64,000 nt of DNA from CAVSQX01 sp963730225 (lineage in GTDB: Bacteria; Planctomycetota; Phycisphaerae; Tepidisphaerales; Tepidisphaeraceae), in contig CAVSQX010000004.1 of the NCBI GenBank assembly GCA_963730225.1, positions 868,001-932,000 of the forward strand, given 5' to 3'. Below are positions 44,217 to 51,194 of this stretch, piece by piece (the stretch's first letter is position 1; each line of letters starts with the position of its first letter). The position numbers and the translations under genes were made by a program. The notes below the pieces were generated by a model that was not told where the DNA came from, made no database searches, and was given only the letters and a program-made list of their open reading frames with translations.

Positions 44217-45171
44217 AGAAGGTGAGGATTCGGCCGCCGGCCGAGAACTCTTCCTGGTTGAACGTGCTGTCCAACAGAGAAAGGTCGGCGCCGTTCACGA
44301 TGCCATCACCGTTGAAATCGCCGTTGGACCATCCGGTCAGACGGTTGTTGAAACCGTTGTCGAACAACGTGTAATCGTCGCCGTTGACAACGCCATCGAG
44401 ATTGGCGTCGCCAGGCAACGGTTTGTCGTTGGGAGTGTGCTGCCAAACTTCGAGCGATCGAACGGTCATCGCATTGGGAAATACGGTGCTGGAATTCGGC
44501 GCGCCGGGCCACGATCCAGCGCCGCCGATCCACAAATCGAGGATCAGATATTCGGCCACATCGGGAACGATCGGGCCGCTCGCGCTGAAAATCGGCGCGC
44601 CATCGAAATAGAACGTCATCGTTCCCGGTTCCCAGTCCACGCCGTAGGTGTGAAACGCCGCTGAGAGATTCACACCGGTCTTGTAGGCGTAGCCGGCTGT
44701 CGTGTAACCGGAGTGATGCAGATGGACATTATCGATATCCTGGCCGTCGATCACCTCCGTGATGTCGATTTCGCCATCTCCGTCGTGATAGCCCGGATCG
44801 GGCGTGGGCAACATCCAGAAGGCCGGCCAAAGGCCCTGGGCGTTGCCGGCGGGCATTTTGATGGTGGCTTGGGCGTAGCCGTACAAAAAAGAGAAACTCG
44901 CCGCCACGCTTCCACCGGCCGCGGTATTTCCGCCGGTGGAGATTTCAGCACCCAGATAACGTGCGCCGGTCTTTGTCGCCGCAAGCGTCAGCCCGGCGGG
45001 TCCGGTCGAAACGTTTCTGGCCGTGGTGCCATTCGTTTCGCCCCAGAGCGTCTGGACGTATCCCGACCACAGCGGGCCGACGAAGTTGTCGTCGAATCGG
45101 AGCTCCCAACCGCCGGGCGCGGGCGGACCGCCGGCGCAGAGATAGCGAAATTCCAACGTTTCAAAGAGCAT
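44209..45171 (-). CDS. GH16 glucanase with dockerin-like C-terminus
   Basis: This 320-residue protein starts MLFETLEFRYLCAGG, the planctomycete LExR-type N-terminus. A GH16 jelly-roll at about 20-245 carries the catalytic motif GEIDITE (nucleophile E134, acid/base E139) and FYFDGAPIFSASGP. Residues 253-305 are two dockerin-like calcium loops (GDANLDGVVNGDDY and GDFNGDGIVNGADL). It should hydrolyse beta-1,3- or related glucans and dock onto a partner. A secreted host-type enzyme inside a phage operon is unusual. Its stop codon lies in the adjacent repeat. Confidence 0.88.
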   Translation of the reverse strand: MLFETLEFRYLCAGGPPAPGGWELRFDDNFVGPLWSGYVQTLWGETNGTTARNVSTGPAGLTLAATKTGARYLGAEISTGGNTAAGGSVAASFSFLYGYAQATIKMPAGNAQGLWPAFWMLPTPDPGYHDGDGEIDITEVIDGQDIDNVHLHHSGYTTAGYAYKTGVNLSAAFHTYGVDWEPGTMTFYFDGAPIFSASGPIVPDVAEYLILDLWIGGAGSWPGAPNSSTVFPNAMTVRSLEVWQHTPNDKPLPGDANLDGVVNGDDYTLFDNGFNNRLTGWSNGDFNGDGIVNGADLSLLDSTFNQEEFSAGGRILTFSV

Positions 45172-45177
45172 TCGGCT

Positions 45178-46734
45178 TCAATTGCTTGGCATCGTGGCCG
45201 GCACAGCGATCGGCTGAGTGGTCGCCCGCACAAACTGCTGCATGGCGTCGTGATTGAACGTGCTCAGCGCCGGCGGCTGATAGGAATCGATCTGCACCAG
45301 CCGGGCGTTGCCGAGCCAGGCACAACCCCAGTTGTTGCGAAACGTCAATTGATCGGAATCGAGCCGAACATCCGAATCCGACGGGCTGATCCAGTAATCG
45401 ACCGTTTGCTGCCAGGATTTATTGTCCTGCACGGCGGCGTCAAACACGCCGTCGCGGATATGTAGATAGCCGTCGGCCGACGTGAGGCCGAAGATGACGT
45501 TGTTTCGCACGTCCAACGTCGTGACGACGTTCGGCCAGCCGGGCGAATTGAATGAGCTCTCGGCGTCGACGAACAAATTCCCCTCGACGTGAATCATCGA
45601 GCCGTATCGCAGCGTCATCGCCGCTTTGGTCGTGGAGCGATTGTGCGCGGCATTGAGTAATTGTCCGACGCGATTGGCCACGATGGCGACACGATTTGCT
45701 CCGGTGCTGCCGGCAGCGCCGCTGTCCATCCGCAGCGGGGATTCATTGACGCTGTTGAGAAATGTACATCCGGCGACCACCAGATCGGAACCTTCCAGCC
45801 AGACGCAGCGCGATGGAATGCCCCAGGCTTGAGTCTGCGTGCAGCGCAGCACGTACAACCCATCGAGATTGCTCGCCCCCTGCGGCCCCTGCTGAAGATT
45901 GCCGAACTGGCAATCGACCAACATGACGTTGGTTCCTCGCATGATTCCCAAGGCCGCGATCGGCTGGTGGTATGCGATCTGTGGTTGGCCCTGATCGTTC
46001 TCGGTAAACGCCAGTGTCCAGGCGGAATCCAGACTCAGGCCGGTAAGCGTTACGTCGCAGGTCTGTCCCGGCCAGCAACTGAACATATTTCCAGCTGCGG
46101 TCTTGCGAATGACGGGAGATGCTGCATCGCCGTACCCGCCGATTACAACATTTTCGTGCTGAAGACTGAGACATCCGGACAGAAGAAACTGCTGTCCGTT
46201 ACGAAATCGCAACTCGGTATTGTCGGTCAGGAGCTGCGCTGCGTGGTCGGCGGTTTTAATTGGATGCGTCGCATCGGTGCCCGCGTTTGAATCGTCGCCA
46301 AGCTGCCCATCGATGTAGATCACTTTTCGATTGGCAGCAGTTACGGTTACGGCGCGGCTCAATGTCCGCTCGATTTCGCCGGCGCTGCCGTCGGGGTTGC
46401 GGAGCCGATCGGTCAGCGTGATTGTGTAGGTGCCCGGCTGCGAATAAACATGTGCCGCCACCGGCCCGGGGAATGCCAGGCCCAGATCGCGCGTCGCGCC
46501 GGTGGCATATTTCGTCGGATCGGCAACGATCGTGTTGCGGCCGAAGTTCCACGACAGGCAATGATCGAAGGCGTCGGTCGGCGGGGTAAAGCAACTCCAG
46601 GCATTCACGTGAATCGCTGTTCCCACCGGCACTGAGCTTTCCAGAACGTCGAACGTCGATTGAGTTATCGGCTGCGTCGTCGCCGCCAGCGACGGCAACG
46701 TGACAGCGAAGAAGATCATGAATCGTCGAATCAT
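45178..46734 (-). CDS. Secreted right-handed beta-helix protein with PKD-like domain
   Basis: The 518-residue protein has a signal peptide (MIRRFMIFFAVTLPSLAATT). A PKD-like region with AHVYSQPGTYTITLTDRLRN follows. Then comes a parallel beta-helix (HENVVIGGYGDAASPVIRKT, LDGLYVLRCTQTQAWGIPSR, GSMIHVEGNLFVDAESSFNS). This fold is found in polysaccharide lyases and phage tailspikes. It is followed by the GH16 gene with a six-base gap, and the glycosyltransferase upstream overlaps its start by four bases. Confidence 0.78.
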   Translation of the reverse strand: MIRRFMIFFAVTLPSLAATTQPITQSTFDVLESSVPVGTAIHVNAWSCFTPPTDAFDHCLSWNFGRNTIVADPTKYATGATRDLGLAFPGPVAAHVYSQPGTYTITLTDRLRNPDGSAGEIERTLSRAVTVTAANRKVIYIDGQLGDDSNAGTDATHPIKTADHAAQLLTDNTELRFRNGQQFLLSGCLSLQHENVVIGGYGDAASPVIRKTAAGNMFSCWPGQTCDVTLTGLSLDSAWTLAFTENDQGQPQIAYHQPIAALGIMRGTNVMLVDCQFGNLQQGPQGASNLDGLYVLRCTQTQAWGIPSRCVWLEGSDLVVAGCTFLNSVNESPLRMDSGAAGSTGANRVAIVANRVGQLLNAAHNRSTTKAAMTLRYGSMIHVEGNLFVDAESSFNSPGWPNVVTTLDVRNNVIFGLTSADGYLHIRDGVFDAAVQDNKSWQQTVDYWISPSDSDVRLDSDQLTFRNNWGCAWLGNARLVQIDSYQPPALSTFNHDAMQQFVRATTQPIAVPATMPSN

Positions 46735-47483
46735 CGATCAACTCCGTATTTGGCAAACGAGTCGGATGTGAGTGAATTCGGTCCAAATCTGCGCGATCGC
46801 CGGCCGCGCCAGTTGGTTCCCATGCCGCTCGGCTCGCTTTCCAGATGAACGGCAATCACCTCCGGCAGCAGCCGGCGATTGGCCGTTGGCCACTGAAGCG
46901 CGTGCAGCACATCGGTGTGCTCCGCGTCGCCCTGCGCCAGCGGATAGCGCCGGCCGTGCTGGCCGTGCCACATCTGGAAGAAACCGATCGGGATGTATCC
47001 ACCGTGCTCGGCCAGGCTGATTCGTGATCCCAGCGGAAAGGGCGGCGGCTCGACGATGCAGTGATGCCGATGCTGATGCCGGTTCAAATGATCGTCGCAG
47101 AATTTCCGCCACGCGGCGTAGCCGATGCAGTTCACCCGATCGATGCCGTAGATGCACTGTGGATCGGGATTGGCCGCTTCGATCCATCGCCGGGTCGTCG
47201 GCGGAAGGAAAATGTCGGCGTCGAGATGAACCAACCAATTGTGCCGAACCAGAAATCCAAGGCCGTAATCGATCGCCCGTCCTTTGTTGAACCGATCGCC
47301 GTGAGCGTACATCACGTCCGTCGGATGGCATTCGACGCTGAGCCGGCGGCACAGGTTCTGCGTCTCACGATCTTCGAAGCTGGTCACCACCAGCAACCGG
47401 TCGAAAATCGCCAGGTTGTGCGGCAATGTTTCCCGAAGGAAATCGCCGTAGCCGACCGAGACTGTCACCGCTTCGATTTTCAT
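46731..47483 (-). CDS. Family 2-like glycosyltransferase
   Basis: This 250-residue protein has the GT-A fold start MKIEAVTVSVGYGDFLRETL and a metal-binding DxD-like motif in WLVHLDADIFLPPTT. Other visible features are NKGRAIDYGLGFLVRHNWLV and DAEHTDVLHALQWPTANRRL. No membrane segment is present, so it works in the cytosol. In a phage-like operon it could modify a virion component or the DNA, but the acceptor is unknown. It overlaps the beta-helix gene by four bases. Confidence 0.75.
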   Translation of the reverse strand: MKIEAVTVSVGYGDFLRETLPHNLAIFDRLLVVTSFEDRETQNLCRRLSVECHPTDVMYAHGDRFNKGRAIDYGLGFLVRHNWLVHLDADIFLPPTTRRWIEAANPDPQCIYGIDRVNCIGYAAWRKFCDDHLNRHQHRHHCIVEPPPFPLGSRISLAEHGGYIPIGFFQMWHGQHGRRYPLAQGDAEHTDVLHALQWPTANRRLLPEVIAVHLESEPSGMGTNWRGRRSRRFGPNSLTSDSFAKYGVDR

Positions 47484-47504
47484 CGTGTTCTCACCATTCC
47501 GGCT

Positions 47505-47825
47505 TCAGCGGCGAATCTGCATTGCGATTTCCGTCGCCGCCGTGACCAGTCCTGCGATGACGATCCATCCGAGCCGAATGAGATTCGCCGCCGTTCGCTC
47601 GACACGATCCACCCGAGTGGAGAGCCCCATTCGGCCGTTGCCGTTGACGGAGGCATCGAGCCGGGCCAGCGTCTTGTCCTGCGTGGCGAGATTCAGTTGA
47701 ACCTCGGCGATCTTCAGGAGCATCTGCTGGAGCTGGTTGTCGGCCAGATGCCGATTGCGGCGAAGGCGATCCACTTCGTCGGCAAGTCCCTGAACCCGCA
47801 CGTCGAGGCTGGCAAAATCCGCCAT
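47505..47825 (-). CDS. Coiled-coil protein with C-terminal membrane helix
   Basis: From the ATG at 47825 the 106-residue protein has a heptad-rich region (DVRVQGLADEVDRLRRNRHL, LLKIAEVQLNLATQDKTLAR) and one C-terminal membrane helix (LIRLGWIVIAGLVTAATEIA). Such small proteins in phages serve as spanin or holin-related factors. The neighbouring lipoprotein and short membrane protein support a lysis cluster, but the assignment is positional. Confidence 0.55.
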   Translation of the reverse strand: MADFASLDVRVQGLADEVDRLRRNRHLADNQLQQMLLKIAEVQLNLATQDKTLARLDASVNGNGRMGLSTRVDRVERTAANLIRLGWIVIAGLVTAATEIAMQIRR

Positions 47826-47833
47826 GGTTTGAA

Positions 47834-48076
47834 TTACTTGTCCTGCGGATCGGTCAGCACCCATTCGCCTTCAAACAACTGCACGCGATTGGAACTGCGA
47901 ATCCGCTTGCCGTCGGAAGTTTGAACGTACACGTAGGCCCGCACGGGCTCAGCCAACTGGACCGGCTCGCTGGTCGGCACCGTCACCACTCGAACTCCCC
48001 CGCATCCGGATAGCAGCCAGCAACCGATCGCGCAGAGCAGGATCGGGCTTGGCCGATTCAACCGTGGTCGGTTCAT
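47834..48076 (-). CDS. Small lipoprotein, possible outer spanin
   Basis: From the ATG at 48076 the 80-residue protein has a lipoprotein signal (LLCAIGCWLLSGCGG, lipobox LSGC). The mature part contains VPTSEPVQLAEPVRAYVYVQ and a charged end. It starts inside the preceding 69-residue ORF in another frame, a layout like lambda Rz/Rz1. This suggests an outer-membrane spanin, but there is no direct sequence match. Confidence 0.55.
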   Translation of the reverse strand: MNRPRLNRPSPILLCAIGCWLLSGCGGVRVVTVPTSEPVQLAEPVRAYVYVQTSDGKRIRSSNRVQLFEGEWVLTDPQDK

Positions 48077-48158
48077 GAGCTTTCTCCCAGGCGAAGGACA
48101 GAAGTTCGGGCAGTGCCACACGAAGCAAGTCCGCAAGAAGCAATGCAAGCAGTTGCAT
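47949..48158 (-). CDS. Small amphipathic protein overlapping the lipoprotein gene
   Basis: From the ATG at 48158 the ORF encodes 69 residues: MQLLALLLADLLRVALPELL, SFAWEKAHEPTTVESAKPDP and ALRDRLLAAIRMRG. It has a hydrophobic N-terminus and a charged C-terminus. Its last two-thirds overlap the lipoprotein gene in a different frame, so one of the two may be a shadow. The motif PTTVExxxxDPxLRDRL looks conserved and argues for a real protein. Confidence 0.5.
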   Translation of the reverse strand: MQLLALLLADLLRVALPELLSFAWEKAHEPTTVESAKPDPALRDRLLAAIRMRGSSSGDGADQRAGPVG

Positions 48159-48168
48159 GGTCGCTCCA

Positions 48169-48348
48169 TTACTTGCCGGACTTGGCGCTGCGCAGGGCAA
48201 AATAAACGCCGGCCAGATCCATGGCGGTGGTGACGAAGTCGGCGATCGTCTTTTGCACCTTGGCCTGATCGTCGCTGGAGAGCGTCGGAAATGACTTGAG
48301 CAGCATCTTGAGGGCAAAGTCGCTCAAAAACGTTTCGATCGAATCCAT
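48169..48348 (-). CDS. Short helical phage-associated protein
   Basis: From the ATG at 48348 the 59-residue product is MDSIETFLSDFALKMLLKSF, PTLSSDDQAKVQKTIADFVT and so on, mostly helical, without a clear membrane segment. It lies in the lysis-type gene cluster. Function unknown. Confidence 0.5.
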   Translation of the reverse strand: MDSIETFLSDFALKMLLKSFPTLSSDDQAKVQKTIADFVTTAMDLAGVYFALRSAKSGK

Positions 48349-48505
48349 GTTGATTCTCGCTTGCGCTCTTCCCGAGAACCGGCCCGCCGGGAGGGGATCG
48401 GCGGGCCGGTGGGAAAGGAAGGGCTGAGTGAAGAAAAAGGAATGCAACGCTCAACACTCAACGCTCAACTCTCAACGTCGAAGTGGTGCAGCGTTCTGCA
48501 GTGAT

Positions 48506-48781
48506 CTAAAGCTCGTCGACGTTGAACGGTCCATGGTCCCGGTCGCGCGGATCGCTGATCTGACTGAGATGGATGATCTTCGGCCGGCGCGTCTTGACGC
48601 GCAGCTTCCGCAAGGCGGGCTGCCGGCTCGTCGCCACGGTAATACAATCGCGAATGCATTGGAGGGTTACACCCAACCAGTCGGCAATCAGCGGCTGGGA
48701 ACGCCCGTCGATGAAATGCATCGCGCACACTTCAATTTCCCGGGCGGTCAGATTCAGTTGGCGATTTAATGTGGTCCCCAT
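48506..48781 (-). CDS. LuxR-type HTH regulator of the phage-like element
   Basis: From the ATG at 48781 the 91-residue protein carries LNLTAREIEVCAMHFIDGRS, QPLIADWLGVTLQCIRDCIT, a LuxR/sigma region 4-like HTH, followed by a basic tail ending in an acidic cap. The longer upstream frame is not protein-like. It is the second gene from the promoter and is probably a transcriptional activator of the downstream genes. Confidence 0.68.
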   Translation of the reverse strand: MGTTLNRQLNLTAREIEVCAMHFIDGRSQPLIADWLGVTLQCIRDCITVATSRQPALRKLRVKTRRPKIIHLSQISDPRDRDHGPFNVDEL

Positions 48782-48884
48782 ATTAAATAAGGCGCAACCA
48801 TATAGCTCGTGGCGCCGGTTTTTGTCGCAAGGCATTTCCGGATAAGGATTAATAAAAAATCCGTTGCGGGGAAAAAGTGTGCTT

Positions 48885-49370
48885 TTAGAGCCCGTGGCGG
48901 CGTTGGTAGAACAACTCGGCGAGCCGCACGAAGGAGAAACTGCTCGCCGGCCGCAGATGCAGACCGGCTTCGTAGAGTTCACGGTAGCGTTCGTCGTCGA
49001 TCGCAATCCGGCAATCATCGCACTGCATCGTCGCGCTGAGCACCGGGCCATCGCGGCGGATTCGGTGTTCGATCAACTGTGTGCAATTGGGCGGCGTGTA
49101 TCGTCCGCAGCTTCGGCACCAGCGCATCGCCGTCGCCTGCCGTCCCCCCGGTGGAAAAACCTGCGGGTCGTGAAACCGACAAACGATCGTTCGGCCGTCG
49201 GCGGTTTGGTCGTAAACCGATTTGATCTGGTGATCGACCCACGTTTCGCTGCACGCCATCCTGCGAAGTCGCCGGCGCAGACGATGCTCTTCCAGCGGCG
49301 TCAGACCAATCCTTGAGGTCTTCCGATTCCTCTTCTCTGTCGGTCTGCCCGATGCGGTCGGCCTGCCCAT
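48885..49370 (-). CDS. Zinc-ribbon-like protein at the head of the phage-like operon
   Basis: The 161-residue protein has a basic N-terminus (MGRPTASGRPTEKRNRKTSR), an arginine-rich helix (LEEHRLRRRLRRM) and a cysteine-rich zinc-binding region: WCRSCGRYTPPNC and QCDDC. It starts 16-17 bases after the predicted transcription start of the operon promoter, with GGGAGG as ribosome-binding site. No family recognised; nucleic-acid binding is likely. Confidence 0.6.
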   Translation of the reverse strand: MGRPTASGRPTEKRNRKTSRIGLTPLEEHRLRRRLRRMACSETWVDHQIKSVYDQTADGRTIVCRFHDPQVFPPGGRQATAMRWCRSCGRYTPPNCTQLIEHRIRRDGPVLSATMQCDDCRIAIDDERYRELYEAGLHLRPASSFSFVRLAELFYQRRHGL

Positions 49371-49393
49371 GATTATCCTCCCGTTTATATCAT

Positions 49394-49421
49394 ATTATAT
49401 CATGATAATTCATGTGTGCAA
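49394..49421 (-). promoter_or_regulatory. Strong sigma70-like promoter of the phage-like operon
   Basis: On the minus strand TTGCAC (49416-49421) and TATAAT (49394-49399) are separated by 16 bases, in an AT-rich patch within a GC-rich region. The expected start is near 49387, five bases before GGGAGG (49377-49382) and the ATG at 49370. It faces the whole element. Confidence 0.75.
49398..49407. promoter_or_regulatory. Palindromic operator candidate between -10 and -35
   Basis: TATCATGATA is a perfect 10-base palindrome lying between the two promoter hexamers, overlapping the edge of the -10 box. ATATCAT occurs again at 49387-49393. A repressor bound there would block RNA polymerase; the S24 protein at 29404 is a candidate. 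Confidence 0.45.
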
Positions 49422-49457
49422 GGGGAAAATCCGCGGGGTGAGCGTCCATGTTGCTTT

Positions 49458-50078
49458 TCAAGGGGACGGGGACTTTGAGGAATCCGACACGGTGATTCGC
49501 GCCGCAACTTCCCGGATCAATTCCTCCGCGGCGCCGTCGTCGTCGGGCCGGGGGCAATCCATTTGCAGAACGATCGCCAGATCGGACGGCAGCACGGCGG
49601 CGACAATCAGTTCCTCGTGTGGCTGCTGATTCATCTCCTGGGTCCGATGCAGGCGCAGCACTTTCACCATAACCCCCGGTGAGCCGGCCAGGGTCACGGC
49701 CCGCAGCGGTGGACTATCGTCGTCACCTCCCGTGAACGTTCCCGGCAGCAACCTGCTGCGGGAAAGGAGCTCGGCCGGCGATATCCGCTGATTTAACTGC
49801 TCTCCAAGGACAGCGAGTTCCAGACGGTCGCCGAAATCCGGGTCTTCCGGTCCGATAAAATGCAGCGAATCATCATCCCCCTGGGCCACCGCCCACTCGG
49901 CTGGAAGGCGAATTTTCAGTTGGCCAAACGAGAAGGCTTTGGCCAGATCGACGTGATTGGCCCCAATTCGATGATGCGTGACCAGCGCCGCCAAACCGGT
50001 CGCGCAGCCGAGTATCAACCATAACGTCGCCTGCATCACGATGCGGCGCCAGCGCGGATATTGCCAGGCCCGGGCCAT
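49458..50078 (-). CDS. Membrane-anchored protein of unknown function
   Basis: This 206-residue protein has an N-terminal membrane segment (MQATLWLILGCATGLAALVT) and a soluble region with FSFGQLKIRLPAEWAVAQGD and RTQEMNQQPHEELIVAAVLP. It ends in a serine-rich tail. It is reminiscent of small planctomycete proteins with a periplasmic beta-domain, but no family is recognised. It ends just beyond the phage promoter, so it marks the first host gene on that side. Confidence 0.6.
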   Translation of the reverse strand: MARAWQYPRWRRIVMQATLWLILGCATGLAALVTHHRIGANHVDLAKAFSFGQLKIRLPAEWAVAQGDDDSLHFIGPEDPDFGDRLELAVLGEQLNQRISPAELLSRSRLLPGTFTGGDDDSPPLRAVTLAGSPGVMVKVLRLHRTQEMNQQPHEELIVAAVLPSDLAIVLQMDCPRPDDDGAAEELIREVAARITVSDSSKSPSP

Positions 50079-50213
50079 TTGCCTAAATTGTAACCGACAT
50101 CAGGATTTAGCCCAAAGGAACCTGACGGGAAACGCCGTAAAACTTGACTCTTTCCCACTGGTTCCCAGATCATACCGCCCGCGCTACCTGTACTTAAACT
50201 CTTGGGAGTGAAT

Positions 50214-51002
50214 ATGAACGTGCATCGGTCCGGATCGTTTTGGGGCTTGGCGGGTTTTGCCTGTTTGGTCGGAGCATTTTGCCCAAATTCGGCCAAAGCA
50301 TCGCAGGCTTCAAGTGAGCAGCTCAACCAGTTGATCATCATGGACAACACGCCGGATAAGGGCGAAGCCGGGGAGTGGTACGCCACGGCGGGGTTTGGTT
50401 ATTTCCACACCCCGATGATTCAGCAGAATTACACTTTCTTCGCACGAGGTCAGTACTCGATCACCGACGACATCGCCGTCGGCGGCTCGGTTCCATTCCT
50501 TAATATCGTTCATTTTGACGACCATGGCACCAGCACGGGATTCGGCGATATCGGACTCTACGGGCAGTACAATCTCGATTCGCTTTGCCACGTGAAGCAT
50601 CCGGATATGACGAACGTGACCGTTCAAGTCGCCACATTTTTTCCCACCGGAGGCCATGATTTTAAGGGCTTCAACGGCGCTATCAGCGTGCAGCCGGAAG
50701 TGCTGGCTTACCATAACCTCGGCCATCTTGGCGCTGGCGTGCTTTCAGCGTACGGCGAATTTGGCTTCGATATTTCCAAGACGGCAGACAATCGGCTCGG
50801 TGGCGCACTTGCCTACGATATCGATAACTTTGTAGGCCTGATGGAATTCAACTACATCAACAGCAACGGCACGATGTCGCCCGGCGTCGTTTACCGCGGG
50901 CTGCGAAACTGGGAATTTGCGATGGGAATTCCAATCAATGTAAGCTCGACCGGCCAATGGGGTCTTACGCTCCAGGCGACCTTCTTTTGGGAAAAGCGAT
51001 AG
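50214..51002 (+). CDS. Outer-membrane beta-barrel protein
   Basis: From the ATG at 50214, with GGGAG upstream, the 262-residue protein has a signal peptide ending near SAKA. The beta-rich body contains YTFFARGQYSITDDIAVGGS, FGDIGLYGQYNLDSLCHVKH and MSPGVVYRGLRNWEFAMGIP. It ends in an aromatic strand (LTLQATFFWEKR). The pattern is of a transporter- or TonB-independent barrel of the YfaZ/MetA-pathway type. It is followed by an intrinsic terminator. Confidence 0.75.
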   Translation: MNVHRSGSFWGLAGFACLVGAFCPNSAKASQASSEQLNQLIIMDNTPDKGEAGEWYATAGFGYFHTPMIQQNYTFFARGQYSITDDIAVGGSVPFLNIVHFDDHGTSTGFGDIGLYGQYNLDSLCHVKHPDMTNVTVQVATFFPTGGHDFKGFNGAISVQPEVLAYHNLGHLGAGVLSAYGEFGFDISKTADNRLGGALAYDIDNFVGLMEFNYINSNGTMSPGVVYRGLRNWEFAMGIPINVSSTGQWGLTLQATFFWEKR

Positions 51003-51027
51003 TCTCGCCGCTGCGACACCAACCTTG

Positions 51028-51074
51028 ATCTCGGGATGCGCGCCTGACGGCGGCGTCCCGAGATTTGTTCTTTT
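51028..51074 (+). terminator. Intrinsic terminator after the outer-membrane protein gene
   Basis: ATCTCGGGA (51028-51036) pairs with TCCCGAGAT (51056-51064), with an inner stem CGCC/GGCG, and is followed by TTGTTCTTTT. It lies 26 bases past the stop. Confidence 0.85.
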
Positions 51075-51194
51075 CTGTGCTCTCTTTTTCCTCGATCGAA
51101 TTGACGGACTTCCGCCCCGTTTTATAATGCCGTCCCGGATCGCCCCCTGCGGTTCGGTCCCCATCACAATCGGTCATTGGGAAGGAGTCCGCTA

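Larger units (their letters stand above)
32627..49421 (-). mobile_element. Phage-like element with head genes but no visible tail or integration genes
   Basis: A 16.8 kb minus-strand run from a strong promoter (49394-49421) to an intrinsic terminator (32627-32670). It encodes regulators, lysis-type small proteins, surface-acting enzymes, a Gp36-like protein, ParB-like protein, ABC-GNAT fusion, TerS, TerL, portal, head protease, putative decoration protein and major capsid protein. I see no sheath, tube, tape measure, baseplate, integrase, transposase or replication gene. Two short genes (34690, 36349) run against it. Candidates are a capsid-forming satellite, a tailless relic, or a gene-transfer module; the ends of integration are not visible. 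Confidence 0.7.

Noticed and set aside
32627..49421. Full Mu-like prophage
   Set aside because: Portal, protease and gp36-like genes resemble Mu-type ones, but no MuA/MuB transposase, sheath or tail-fibre genes are present in the window.
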